Positions 32,926 through 45,360 of a stretch of 64,000 nucleotides of DNA are shown piece after piece (position 1 is the stretch's first letter; each line of letters starts with the position of its first letter). This stretch comes from Castor canadensis (Eukaryota > Chordata > Mammalia > Rodentia > Castoridae): NCBI RefSeq assembly GCF_047511655.1, contig NC_133402.1:60392951-60456950 (forward strand), read 5' to 3'. Both the position numbers and the translations under genes were made by a program. The notes under the pieces are model-generated. The model was not told the origin of the DNA, did not search any database, and saw only the letters and a list, made by a program, of their open reading frames with translations.

Positions 32926-35900
32926 CTCCTTGCCTGGTAACACATGCTTCTCTTTTGTTCTCCATTTATTCTGCATTAATCATCTTCCTAACTCCATTCT
33001 GTGTTCATTGAGGGCAAGAGAGTATTTTCTCTTGTTACTGTGCAATGTGAGTCCCTTGAAAAAGAGGACTGGGGCTTGACAGTGATGCTACCATGCCTCG
33101 GCAGGGGCCCAGTAATGGTGATTGTCTTGCCAGACACACTCGCTGGGCTTGGGTCCATGGGGAACTGGGAAGGCATTGTTGCTCGTGTCATATCCTCCAA
33201 AAGAAATTTTGTTCTGGTTTATTGTTGAAGTATTGGTTTTGAAATTGAAACACAGAAGGTCTACTAAAGGGATGTCCCATTTGGAATGGACTCTCCTTTT
33301 TCCTGTTTTCAGGTTAAAAGCAATAACTATGAAGCAAACAGAAAGCAAGCCCTCTAAAGAATATTGCAAATGGCTATGACAGGTAAAAGCTGCTGCATAA
33401 ATGCAGAATTTACATGACAAAAGTTCTGAGCACGATGCTAACTGTCATTCACCAGTAATAGGATTCCCTGAAAAGCTAAAAATCTCAATTAGAGAAATAC
33501 ATAACTTATTTTTGTTGGTAAATGTCTTTTTTGCCTCTAGAACTACTTGGGCAAGAACATGGTTTTCTCCAAACTTAACCTTACCAAGGATATGACTGTT
33601 TTATAACCTCCATCCCTACCTTCTCCTCTTGGGTATGCTTGGAACATAGAAGGCTTTAGTAATTGTCATTAAAGACAGTTCTTTGCCCTCAAGATGATTT
33701 GGGTATTGATGGGGAAACTAACAAGATGACAGATGAAAATATTAAATGATGGTGCTGTACAAGAGGGCAGCACAGACACTGAGTGAGACTAGAGTCAGGG
33801 TTGGTAGAGATGGTGAGGGTAGGTGATGCCTACCTGAGTAGGAGGCCTTTCATGTATGGGGCTGCTCATCTCTCTAGCCTCAACTACTCCATAAGTGTGG
33901 AGTTTCCTAACCCTTAGAGTTTAGGAAAGAACCACTTTTCACTATTCCAAACAGCCCCACTTCTTCCCTTCCAGGACCTGGGATGGCTTCACTTTCCTAC
34001 ACCCTACCCTTAACTCTATCCCAGATCCCAACTGATGGGAAGAGATAAGTCTCTCAGTACTCACCTTCTCATAACTTTCTAACTGAAGCTTTATCATTTT
34101 TGTTTCAGTTGTGCCCTGACTCTTAACCTGTACCTGCCTCAAATAGAGTTCATGTGGTCATTACCTTTTTTTTTTTTTTTTTAATTTGCAAAGCTTGATT
34201 GGTTTGCCAGTTAGTGAGGTCTATGAAGGGACAGGGCTCCTTCACCCCTGTGCCTTAGCACCTGGTAACTAACATTTGACTGAGTGAGTAGACAAAGAAT
34301 TAATAAATGATTCAATGAGATGAGCTTGGAGCACATGGGACTCTAGGGGGCTATGGAGCTGAAGAGGGGAAGAGATGTTGGTAAAGAACCTGAAGTCAGC
34401 AGAGGGCATGTACCATATTGGCACAAGTTGAACCAAGCCTACGTTCTGGGGTTCCTCTTGGAAGGGTGAGGGGAGGACAGGGACTTCTTTGTTATGCTGA
34501 GCCCCATGGCCTCCAGGTACGTGGGCTGATCCTTTATAGAAATGTTTCCAAGCACTGTTGTCTCAGAACCACCGTGGAGGTCCTGTGTCAAAATTACCAA
34601 AGGCAAGCATTTACCCTTGTTTTTCTGATTCTGTTTTCCTGCTGAGTTGCTGCCTGTATGAAAGCAGCAATGAGGGTCCCCTTGTTTGCTATTAATCCTC
34701 ACTGCCGATGAAGCCAGAGGAATTACAGACACAGGACTAATCCAGAGTGCCTGGCTTTTGTTCTCCTCTGAGAGGAGTCAGCTTTCACTGAAGAAGCTGA
34801 TCAGAGCAAAGCCCTGATACTCCCTTGTTTGCAGTCTGGATACACTGTTGCCCCTGGATTAGGTTATGACCACTTCTGGGGCCACTTGCCCCATAGTGAT
34901 GTTTCCCAGAAGCTTGGGGGAAGAGGACTATCACTGAGGACCACGGATATTGCCGGTCATTCTTGGCAGAGCTTATCAGCCGCATGGTACACATGCTGCA
35001 CCTCTAGAATGTATTCAGGAGGTGTGGGGTAAGTTTTTTTATGCTCGTTTCCCCCCTCGCTCTAGCTTTATGTTGTCTGTATCTCCTCTTCCTTTGTGAT
35101 TACTTTTTTTCTTTTGGCTCAGCATGTATTTATGTACAAAAAGCTGAAATTCATTGTAGAACGTGGTGGGGCATCAGTGAATAAGATAATAAATTTGATT
35201 TCTGTCCAGGATGACAAGATGACATGAAGACATGGTTGGCTATAACATACCAGGCAGGTTGGGGGAGTGAGCATTGAGGAAGGGAGAATAATCAGGAACC
35301 TGAAGAGAAACACATCCAGCAGCTCTGTGCTCTTTCCAAAAGGCTGACATGTGTTTCTTTAGGTTGAGGATTAGACAACAATCACATCCAACAGAAATAC
35401 ATGCAACAGAAAGATGTGCTGTGCTGTGAAGCATTGTGCCGTCAGATCCTGTCTCTGCAGGTATACCAGATTTCATCAATTCTGGGATGACTTTTTCCTT
35501 TTTCAAATGTTAACAACTCTGAAATTAGGATGTGTCTTATATGATGATATCCTAAATGAGAAGAAATGTGTCAAATGATTCTATCATTTGTTTGCCTGTT
35601 TGATGAAAAATTTATCCTTATCCTTCTGATGCTCTGCTCTGTGTGATAGGAACTAAAAGTCAAAGCTTGTTCCCCTCTGTTTCTCTGCCTTGGGCATTCC
35701 TACTGTCAGTGGCTTTCCTCCTCTGTAGCTCTGTCTCTTGGCCCAATGCCCTGCCTCTGCTGGGTCCTCTCCTGCAGGGGAGGCACACAGTGGTTTCAGG
35801 TTTGCTGTGTGGCCTCCGCTCCTGAGTTTTGGAAACCCTGCTTGCTTTTACTGACCCTTCAGCCCTGTGGAGGTGATAGGTTCTTATCTTGTCATGTGCT

Positions 35901-36095
35901 GTTTGCTTCTGGATCTCCATCACTTGCTTAATTGATTGTGCATGCTACATTTCCTCTCTTGAAGTACCAAGAGTACTTACCGTTTTCCTATCTGTATCCT
36001 GATTGGCACAATGACACAGCATCACACAATTAAATAGATAAGGAGGGAGCATTATTTCTCTTCCCCAATCTCTGCTTTCTGCAGAATATGGTCTG
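32926..36095. other. Intronic DNA, mostly unique
   Basis: 33640-33790 and 34240-34310 look like weak L2/MIR tails. A T18-type run lies at 34167-34182. No coding segment supported. Confidence -1.
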
Positions 36096-36640
36096 TTAGA
36101 GTCACCAGTGATCCCTTTGATGCCAAATACAGAGGATTTTCTCAGCACCGTGGTAGTGGATAGCATAGCCATCCCCATTTCCTTATCTTCTTGGACCCCT
36201 ACCCCTTCCCTTTGCCTCTCTGTCTCATTTCCCAGTCATCTCTTCTTCAAGTCCCTATGTGTTGGGTTCTGCAGAGTCCCAGAGTCATTCACCTTCTGCC
36301 ACCCCTGCAATTCTACCTGTTTATACTCAGCTTTAAGTACAACCTCTCTCTGCAGTACCAAACTGTCTCCTGGGCTTCCAGACAGAGTGCCACTGTCCTC
36401 AGGTCACATCACTTGAGTCATCTTACAGATCTCTCAAATTCAAAATGCCTTTGGCTGAGCTCACGGTCCCCATCCCGTCCCATCTAATTCTCCTGTGTTC
36501 CTTAGCTTAATGGGTGGAGCCCCATCCACCCTGAGCTCCATACTAACACATCAAGGGTCATTCTGGACATTAGTCTCTGCTTTACCTCCCCAGTTCTGCT
36601 GATTCCCAGACACTGCTTGGTGGTATGGGTAAGAGCTTAA
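36096..36640 (+). mobile_element. Possible L2 fragment (weak)
   Basis: A pyrimidine-rich stretch with CATCTCTTCTTCAAGTCC and TCTGCCACCCCTGCAATTC resembles the diverged sense-strand L2 3' region. Low confidence. Confidence -1.
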
Positions 36641-37600
36641 CAAGCAGCTCTGGGTGTGTGTGGGGGGAGGGAGTCCCTGCAATTTGTAGCATTTGTCAAT
36701 TCCTTTAGCGTAAATACTCCCATTGAGGCTGATTTCAAGTTACCAGTGTGATGTCACTGAGTGTGGTCTAGGGAGGTGGGACATGGATAATGGGTCCTTG
36801 TGAACTGATGAGTCAGCCCGGTATCCAAGTGCACTATATCCATCCTCTTACCCCCCTCTTGCTTCTTGGCATTGTTTCTGAAGGGCATGGCCATGCCCTC
36901 TTTCCTCCCAGGCCTAACACTGGACTTGCGTCCCCTGGTGGCCAGTCCCCACCTGCTGGTTGTCTTGGCATTCAGTCCTTCTGTGTGTGATCCCTTAGCC
37001 ATTTGGAATTTGCTGGTGGGTTATGATGATGGTGCCCATGGCAGAATCCAGGGAGTGATTAAACCTTCCATCTGGGGGTTAAGAACAGGTCTGGGGGGAC
37101 TCTTGAGATGAGGATATAGGATCTCCTGAGTGTGTCAGTCACTCAGGACTGCTGCAAAGTCTCTCAGGAAGTAAATGGTAGTTTAGAGGCTCACATTTTT
37201 GAGAAATTATTAAGTAGGTCTTGAATATAGGTTACAATAGAGAGTATGGAATAAAATGTTTAGCCATTTCTTTGCAATTTCCTAGCCTTTGTTTTAAATC
37301 GAGAAATCACTAAATAAAAGATTACTGAATGCCTGACTTGGACACTGGAGATACAAAGATGAGGTAGTCATGATTGGAGCTCATAAGCTAGTGAGTGATT
37401 AGAGAACCTGAGTGTTTCTATGTGTTGTCCACACAACATCAGGGAAAGACTCCTGAAATTTGTCTCAACAAGTCTGTGCTTTGGTCTCATTTTCTTCTTT
37501 GAAAAGCAGGACCAAAATACCACCAAACCAATGCTTATTCCATATGGGGCTGTTGTTGTGCTAAAAAAAAGACAAAAAAGCATGAATACGAACATTTATG
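36641..37600. other. Unique intronic DNA
   Basis: A short inverted L2/MIR-like tail at 37320-37390 (GAATGCCTGACTTGGACACTGG). Otherwise nothing seen. Confidence -1.
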
Positions 37601-37603
37601 GTA

Positions 37604-37622
37604 TATGTGTGTGTGTGTGTGT
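37604..37622 (+). repeat. (TG)n microsatellite
   Basis: A short TATG/TG run, about nine TG units. 37640-37900 beyond it has weak inverted L2 character (CCTTCAGGGAGCTTACACTC). Confidence -1.
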
Positions 37623-37959
37623 CCCTATGGACGCGGTGGCAAGGTGAGCAGGAGTGATGGGAGGTGTGAGCAAAGGAAAAGACCTCCCCTTGCCTTCAGG
37701 GAGCTTACACTCAAAATGTGCATAGAAACAGAGTTTCAACAAAATATACAACACAATTAGACGACAATGTGTGGTGTCCGTCGGTTGGTGCTTCAAGTGG
37801 TTTAAAACTAGAAAAAGAAAGCATGGGTTCAAGTTATAAAGTGGCAGCTTGTGGTAAGGACATTACATTTTCACAGAAAGTGCAATATGGTTCTTATCCT
37901 TACAAGGCCTTGCTTTGTCAAGGAACAGGAAAGATTAGAGGATTTCCTTGATTATTGCT

Positions 37960-39110
37960 TATTTATTTTATAATTTAAAAATACATTCTTATTGTAGAAA
38001 GTTAAGAAAACACATTAGAAATAAAAACATCACCTCACAATTTGCATTAAAAGATTAAAAAAATCACCCACATCCTCCATTACTAAGAGATCAGAGATTT
38101 TTTTTCTGTGCATATTTTTACATACCTTAGTTCATGCCATAGATACAGTTTATATCTTGGTCTTTTCACATAACATTATCACATAAGCATTTTCCCAGGA
38201 TATTAAAAAACTCTTCATAAGCATTGCCTTTAATAGCTACATAATATTTCAATATGTGAGTGTAGCATAATTTATTTGAGCAGTCTTTTTTGTCAGATAC
38301 ACTAGTGCTTTCCATTTTTTTCATTATAAATAATCCTGCAGTGAAAGTTTTGTATTTCATTTTATGTCCCTAGGATACAGTTTTAAAAGAAGTATCAAAG
38401 AATAAGAACATTTTAAGTTTCCAGATACTGCAGCTGAACTGCTTTCCAAGAGGACTCCATTAGTTTACATTCTTATTTATACCTTTTCAGCAATTCCTTG
38501 CCATCGCTTCCCTAACAGGTAGAATTAACATGCAATAAAATGCACATATTCAAGGCGTACACTTTGATCATTTTTGCTATTGGTATATATCCCTAAAGCC
38601 ACAGTTGTAACCAAGATAATGAAAAATATATCACTCCCCCAAATTTTCTCATCCTCTTTTGTAATCCTTCCCTGCTGCCCCTCCTTACCTGGCTGGCAGC
38701 TACTGTTCTGCTTTCTCTCACTATGGATTAATTGTGTTTGCTAGAACTTCATATAAATGCAATTATATAACACATTCTTCTTTTTGTATAATTTTTTTGA
38801 CTTGGCATAATTGTTTTGCATCATCTGTAGTTGCCTAGCTCATTGTTTTTATTGATGAATGGTATCCCATTGTATAGATGCATCGCAGTCAGTTTATTGA
38901 TTCAGTTGATGGACACTTGGATTGTTTCCAGTACGTCTTGTTATTCCAAATAAAAGCAGCTCTTAGCATTCAAGTTTTTAATGAACATATGCTTTAATTT
39001 CCCTCAGGTGAATACCTAGGAATGGAATGGATGAGTCATATGGAAACTGTATGTTTAACTAACTAGCATCTTTTGTTACTAATGATCACCTCTTAGGATG
39101 AAACATTGAT
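37960..39110 (-). mobile_element. Ancient L1 (L1M-type) 3' region, minus strand
   Basis: Antisense L1 3'-region phrases are present, including AATGGTATCCCATTGTATAG (38860) and TTGATGGACACTTGGATTG (38906). Two blocks of similar character (38100-38440 and 38530-39060) suggest two adjacent old copies. No frame survives. Confidence -1.
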
Positions 39111-39825
39111 GTATTATAATTATTACAGATTAAATCATTTTAATTGGCTTATTGAATAGTGTACTGGTTCATCTTCCTTATTTAGGAGCAAGGAAGCCGG
39201 GCAGAGATTGGTATTATCTGCATGTGAGTTTTGCCTTGTTCTTCCCAGAGCCTTCTACTGGAGTCACTCATTGTATTGATCCTAAAGTGGGCTTTCTTGA
39301 ATTCTCTGGACTGTCCATTTTGTGTCTGGAGCTGCAGGCATGTCTAGAAGAGCATGGGAGTGATGATGGATGATGGTGCTGTGGTTTTGTACTTCTCAGT
39401 ACAGCTCTTCTTTTTGGGCACCATGTTGCAGTAGGACCTTGCCCTTGACCCAAGCTGAGCACAGCACTTGGGGCGTACTGGAGTGAATTAGGTAGCAGGC
39501 ATGGTAGCACTGCAGGTAGTGGGAATGTCATTGCCAGGGCAGGCCTGCGGGCTCTCTCCCACTCCTGACACCTCACTGAAGTCAGAGGTTCCCTAATTTT
39601 CTTGGCTCACAGCACCTTTTGTGTCCAAGTACTTTTTTTTTTATAGTGCCCCTACCCTCCCCTACAGCTCTGTTCATTAAATAGATAAATTCCCAACATT
39701 TAGTAAGTATTTACAGTCTAAGAATTAGCCTCTAGAGAGCACTATACAACATCTCAGGTCACAAAATCTGTAGTGGCACTGACCTTTCTCACCTTACCCC
39801 AGTGTCTGTCCCAGGGATAGGGCCA
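39111..39825. other. Intronic DNA, unassigned
   Basis: 39580-39760 has repeat-like character (AGAGGTTCCCTAATTTTCTTG) but I cannot assign a family. No gene seen. Confidence -1.
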
Positions 39826-39829
39826 TGCA

Positions 39830-40110
39830 AGAAGTGACCTTAAGGGCCTCCTTGTGCAGTGGGCCAGAGAGATGTGTGAACGATTACAGTGTCATCCAGC
39901 CTGGGATGCTAGAGGTCCATGCAGGTGTTGGGTGGGGGACACATGAAGAGCTCATTTCTTTTAAGGGAGTACATGATAAGAGAAAGCAAGTGTGGCACAT
40001 GGTACAAACATATGTTGGTGTTCTAATCCAACCTGAAGAGTCAGAGGAAGCTGTGGGGGTAGAGGCAATACCCGAACTTGATCTTAGAGTGTGAACTGGA
40101 AGGAAGGCAG
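39830..40110 (-). mobile_element. L2 fragment, minus strand (weak)
   Basis: An A/G-rich inverted L2 body with CTTGATCTTAGAGTGTGAAC and GAAGGAAGGCAG. Diverged. Confidence -1.
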
Positions 40111-40599
40111 TAGAAGAGCCTTAGTTAAGAGACAAATATGTCCTTGCACTTGGGCACCCAATATAGAGCCAGCACTCCCAAGAGGAGCTCAAGGAGGGCT
40201 TTGGAATTGGACAAAGATCCACCTTTCCACGCTGTGACATGTTTTCATGGGAATGAGACAAACTCATGCCATGAAAGGCTGAGTCTTCTCCTGGGGACCC
40301 AGGGGCTATGCCACTCCAAACCTTTCTTGCAACTATTTTGCTTCTTTCTTTTTCACTTTTGTCTAAACAAAGGAGAAAGGCATTTTGCCAAGGTTCTGCA
40401 GTGCTGTTTCCAGGAGTTTTAATTTTACCTCCCAGCCACATGTCTCAGGCCCCTGGTGGTTGCCTCACTTCTCTTCAATTGGAGAATGACCTGCTTTGTC
40501 CTTCAGAACAGCAAGTTGACAAACACCATCTGATGTTTTTCCCAGGCACTCCCATTCATCTTGATGGCAGGCTTCAGACAACACCACTATAGCTGATAT

Positions 40600-40900
40600 T
40601 TTATACTTTGGAAGCTTTTGTCAAGTGATTTCATTCGACGTGCCTTTGATTTTCGTGCCACCTTCCCTTGGTCCTCAGAAAGTTTACACCGTGTTATTTG
40701 GCAAAGAAAATGCTTTTCTGCAATTCTGTTCAAAGGCTGTTTAAAAGAATTAATCAAAGGCTCTATCATTTGCTTGAGACTGCTTGCGGGCAGTGGTTCA
40801 GTGGGTGAAGGATTGGCATTGATTGATCCTCTGACAAGAGGGCTGTCAACATCAACTTCCCTGACTTGTACACCAGGTATTCTCCCTCTTGCCATTTCTG
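40600..40900. other. Candidate conserved noncoding block
   Basis: Non-repetitive DNA that keeps several CpGs in AT-rich context (ATTCGACGTGCC, TTTTCGTGCC) and has TCF/LEF-like words (TTAATCAAAGGC at 40750). An open frame of 151 codons (40618-41073) covers it but has no recognisable domain and is probably fortuitous. Confidence -1.
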
Positions 40901-42915
40901 TGGTGGCCCAGAAGGGAGGTAAAAAGGAGGGGGAATTAGTACTTCTGATCAAGCAGTGGATCCTGAGCAACTCTGGAGAGAGGAGCCAAGCAGATCTGCT
41001 CTACTCTTATGCTGTGGGAGTGTCATCCTCTGTACCAGGGTTTGGGAGTCATGGTCCTTCTGGTGGGCACTGAGGGAGAAGGCGATGTCTTATACAGATG
41101 TGAGGCAATGTGGTTAGCTCTGTCATAACATATTGAAAGAACTACTTGCACTTCTCAAAAGACAGGACAAGACATACATTCCTCTCTTAGGTTGCCAGTC
41201 TCAGGCCTTCTTGAGAATCAGGTCTGGAACCAGACCCTAGTTTCATTGCTTCCTGGGACCTGTCCTTCCCTCTTGCAAGGCCCCATTGCCTCCATATAGT
41301 CTCCTGCTTCCTCCTAAGTCCCCATAAGCCACAGTAGTACTCTGAGGCAACCTCCTCATCAAACCCATGCCCTTCTCGCCTGTCCTCTTCCAAATCAGCT
41401 TGCCCTGTCAACACACTGGACATTGTGTTCCTCTGTTTGCCCCTGGATTCTGCTGGCTCCTCTGGCTACTTTGCTGACAGGGACCAGAGTCTGCATCAGA
41501 AAAGGACAGCATCTAGGGACATGGATATGTGTAGACATGTTGGGGGTGGAGGAAGCCTGCAGTTTATTAGGGTATGCTGGACAAATTGCTGCCATCCTTG
41601 TTACAGGGTCTTGTGGGGCTGGCCCTAGCCCAATGCTCCTGAGCATCTGCCTTGATAAAAGCAGAAAACAAGGACCAACATGGAAGCCACAGGGATGATG
41701 AATGAATGGAATGGATTCTGAGATCAAAGGAATAAGGACCACTTTAGAGGGATGTTTCTGAATGAGTGGGAGGCCTCTTGCCAGCCTTTGCTTTCTTCCC
41801 TAACTGGTCAAACAGCACCCTACACAGTAGCATTGTCTTTTAGAACTTGCATCCATTAGGATATGGTTAATCCAATTGATTGTTCTTCCTTTCTTCTTGG
41901 ACATTGAGGTCAATAAGAAGTGACCAAGCACCAGGCACCGTTTCACCCTAGCAACACCCAGGTCTCTGAGAAAAGATGACCAGAGAATGACCATGGATGT
42001 TGCCCAAAGTTGTCCTTTGTGAACAAGTCCAAGAGATTTGGTATGTGGAATGCATGGTGGCTATAGGACAAAGCCCATACATCCCTGGGAGCCTCACTAT
42101 ACTTTCTTTGTTTCCAAGGCTGGATTGCTTTTCTGTCTTCCCTAGTGCTCTAGAAAAGCTGTTTTGTTATTATGAGTGGTTGTCAATTTATTCCTTTCCT
42201 GAAAATGAGAACTCCTGGTTTCCCAGGCGTAAAATATTCCAATTGTGTGCTAGATTTTGAAGTCACAGCAAATAGCTGTTTAAAAACGATGAAACAGCTC
42301 CATGTTCATACTCATCAACTCTAATATTTACACATGATGGTGTGCAGGCAGAAAGTACCCATTTGTTAGGAGGCAGTGCACCAAGGAGTCTTACCATTTC
42401 TGCCTTACAGAAGAGAACTACGTGATATGGGCACACCTCTTAGGTTATGTAGTTTCAAACCTAGATTATCTGCAAATGCAGCGTAAAGTGTGGGGTATGA
42501 TGACATATTTTGTAACAAGATCCATGCTCTGTGGTCTTTGGCAACTTTTTTACAAAATAGACAGTGATTTTAATTTGTGTAGATAAAATATGGATATATG
42601 TATATATGCATATTTCACATGTATGGGTGTGTAGCAGCAAACATAATATTTGGCAAATCAAAAACTTAGTAGTTGATTATTTGGCTTAGAATTCTTTGAG
42701 AAATGCAAATGAGAACTCCAATTGGATGGATGTCTACCTTCTTGAATATGTGCAACCCTTGGACAATTCAATATTCACATTAGAGGCCACAGAGCAAGCT
42801 GCAGGCCAGAACTAGTTAGAATTCCACAAAGAATGGGCTTCCTTAGAACTGTAGAATAATACTAGTTAATGGAATTGTAGGAATAATTGAGAATATATCT
42901 TCAAATCTGTTCTTT
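40901..42915. other. Unique intronic DNA
   Basis: A short (TA/TG) patch at 42590-42630. No gene or repeat of note. Confidence -1.
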
Positions 42916-42918
42916 TCT

Positions 42919-43154
42919 GGCCAGGTGTGATAGCTCACACCTCTAATTCCAGCTGTGCTGGAGGTTTAAGTAGGAGGATCATGGTCTGAGGCTGTCCCCT
43001 GACCCAAGTGTGAGACCCTATTGAAAAATAACTAAAGCAAAAATTGCTGACAATGTGGCTTAGATAGTAGAGTGCCTGTGTAGCAAGCATGAGGCCCTGA
43101 GTTCAAACCCCAGTGCTGCCAACCTCCCCACAAAAAATAAAAACCAAAACAAAG
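42919..43154 (+). mobile_element. B1/ID composite SINE
   Basis: A B1-like head (GGCCAGGTGTGATAGCTCAC), then an ID-like unit with TAGAGTGCCTGTGTAGCAAG and GAGTTCAAACCCCAGTGC, and an A-rich tail. Same composite family as at 14718. Confidence -1.
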
Positions 43155-43304
43155 TTGTACAGTGCTTTTCATAATGTACCCTGAGTTTCAAGGAATGTAA
43201 TTAAATAATAAACATTATTCAACATTACGAGCCTCATGACCATCTTCTGACAGCCTCAAAAACTTTTCTCTTTTTCTTAAGAGAAAGGTAACGTTTTCAT
43301 GATT

Positions 43305-43690
43305 GCTGTGGTCTGAATGTGCCCCACCCCTAATTTATGTGTTGGGAACAATTCCTAGAGCAACAATGTTGAGACATGAGGCCTAATGGGAGGTGTTTAG
43401 GTCAGAATGGATGGCTGCTGCTGTCATCCACAGGAAAAGCCTTGTGGGAGTGGGTTCTGTACTCTGCTCCTCTGCCATGTGAGGGCACGGTGTTCACCCC
43501 TATTTTTGTCTTTGCTTCTTCTTCCATGTGACAAAGTGGCAAGAGATGCCAGCACATTATGCTGGTGCCTTAATCTTGGACAGCCTCCATAACTGAGACC
43601 ACACGTTACTATTCTTTATAAAGTACCCACCCTGTGGTGTTCTGTTAAGACAATGGCTTTGTGTTCTGGCTAGTTGGGGTCTTGAAGGAT
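43305..43690 (+). mobile_element. MaLR (MST/MT-like) solo LTR
   Basis: TGTGGTCTGAATGTGCCCCAC opens it, ATGAGGCCTAATGGGAGGTG follows, then CCTTAATCTTGGACAGCCTC and GTGTTCTGTTAAGACAATGG. The order is that of a MaLR LTR of the THE1/MST/MT group. No internal region is present. Confidence -1.
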
Positions 43691-44030
43691 TCCAGAAACT
43701 TAATACATAGAATATATTGCTTCGTAAAATAAGGGGAGAGAATGTAAAAATAAATTAAATACAGTTTAAGAAACTCAAATAAAAATTACTGACATTTTCA
43801 TTTAAATTCAGGTTGCCAAGTCTGTTCTCCAGCAACCGCAAAAGACATAAACTCTTTATTTGTTCATAACTTTGAGCTATAAAATGTATCATTATTAACA
43901 CATTTTTCTCATATGGTAGCATAGGCTTCAAGTTTAAGAGCTTCGGGATGTAAAAAGAACATATAGAGTATTAGTAACAAAACTAGTGTAGGACTTTCTG
44001 TACAATGCTTTTTTTTTCAATCCTTTGTTT
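43691..44030. other. Unique intronic DNA, AT-rich
   Basis: No feature seen. Confidence -1.
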
Positions 44031-44165
44031 TACCATGCATTATCTCATTCAAGACTCAGTTAGCCTTTGACATGGACGGAGAAAGTCTTACTATTCCCAT
44101 TCACCAGGTATGGAGGGTTATGTGATTGGCTTAAGACCAACTAACCAGTAAATGCCAGCGCTGCT
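44030..44165 (-). mobile_element. MIR SINE, minus strand
   Basis: GCATTATCTCATTCAAGACTC, ACTATTCCCATTCACCAGG and CCAACTAACCAGTAAATGCC are inverted MIR words. Confidence -1.
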
Positions 44166-44179
44166 ACCAAAAGCTGAGC

Positions 44180-44885
44180 CTCCCACAGTGTCAGTCACTG
44201 CTGAGTCTTGTTGCTTCTGCCACCCCAGGGGCTCTTACTCTTTCCAGTCTCATTCCCCCTGCCCTGGGTTAGTTCTTAATTCCTCAGAAGGTTGCTTCCT
44301 CATCCTAATTGACTGCCCATCCAAACTCATGTGATCTCTTAATCATTTTCTTTTTATCATTCACCTTGAGTGCCTTCCTTGCATGGCCATTCGATCACTT
44401 TTCCTTGAGAATATACACAGCCATGCCATTGCCAGTTGAAAAGTCTTCAGGGGCTTCCTATTGCCAGTCACACAAATCATCACTTCCTTCCTCTCTCTCT
44501 CAGGCCCTCCCAGCTCCACACCCACCTGCCTTTGTAGCCCTGCCTCTGCCTACTTCCTGATGGTCCTCAAAGCTCCAGCCTGTGTGACCCTCCCTGCTCT
44601 CCTGCATCCTGCTTTGTGCATTCAGTGTGGTCCACCTGCAATATCCTGCACCTCTACTCTTGGAGTTGTGTCTATGCCCCGGACCCCTTTCAAGTGAGAC
44701 TTTCTCAAAGAAATCATCACCAATTTGCCCCCAATTCAAGGATCTCACCTCCCTTGAACTTTAGTCCTTGGAACCCATGTGTGACATTGACGGACTCTCC
44801 TCTGTGACACCGTAGGCTGGCCTTACTCCCTTTATTAGAGAATGTGAGCAGACTATGAGAAACTTGAGGGCAGGGACCTTAAAAT
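44180..44885 (+). mobile_element. L2 3' region
   Basis: Sense-strand L2 words in order: CTTCTGCCACCCC, GCCCTCCCAGCTCCACACC, CAAGTGAGACTTTCTCAAAG, and the near-3' phrase AACTTGAGGGCAGGGACC. Open frames in it are short and broken. Confidence -1.
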
Positions 44886-44892
44886 AAAGTTA

Positions 44893-44960
44893 CATAAAGG
44901 ACAGCTTTGGAGTCAGACCATCTGGGCTTAAGTCATTCTGTTCCCTGCTCACCAACCATG
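44893..44960 (+). mobile_element. MIR SINE fragment
   Basis: AGCTTTGGAGTCAGACCATC, then TGGGCTTAAGTC, the MIR 5' half. Confidence -1.
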
Positions 44961-44964
44961 GGGA

Positions 44965-45150
44965 CTTCAGACAGTCGCTAGACTGTTGCTGAAATCACCT
45001 TGGGGACTTATAAAAAGTAATACCTGCATCCTTCTTTGAAAGACTTTGCTGTCATTTAGGTTAGGATATGGCCAAAGCATCAGAATTCTTTAAAACTCCT
45101 CAGATAATTTTGATATGCAAGAGAATCTGAGAGTCATTTGTGTTACTTGC
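44965..45150 (+). mobile_element. MER5A-like hAT-Charlie element
   Basis: TGAAATCACCTTGGGGACTTA, then CATCAGAATTCTTTAAAACTC and AGATAATTTTGATATGCAAG keep the MER5A order. Diverged. 45290-45360 looks like a MIR 3' end (CCTGGACAGAGTAGGTACTC). Confidence -1.
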
Positions 45151-45360
45151 TGAGTAGGCAGGTTAAAACTCAATCTCTGATAACATAATTGTCACCTAGG
45201 GTTCCTGGAGTTGTATGAAGTTGGTGTTTAGTGTGTGGGGGTGTGTGAGGGTGCCCTCTACATGCTTCCAAATAAATGGTGGTCATTATGGTACCGATTC
45301 AGTTTTGTAAACTTTATGACATCTAGCCTAATGTCCTGGACAGAGTAGGTACTCAGAGCC

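Noticed and set aside
40618..41073. 151-codon open frame in the intron
   Set aside because: No domain, signal or family is recognisable, and the underlying DNA looks like noncoding regulatory sequence. Kept only as a candidate conserved block.
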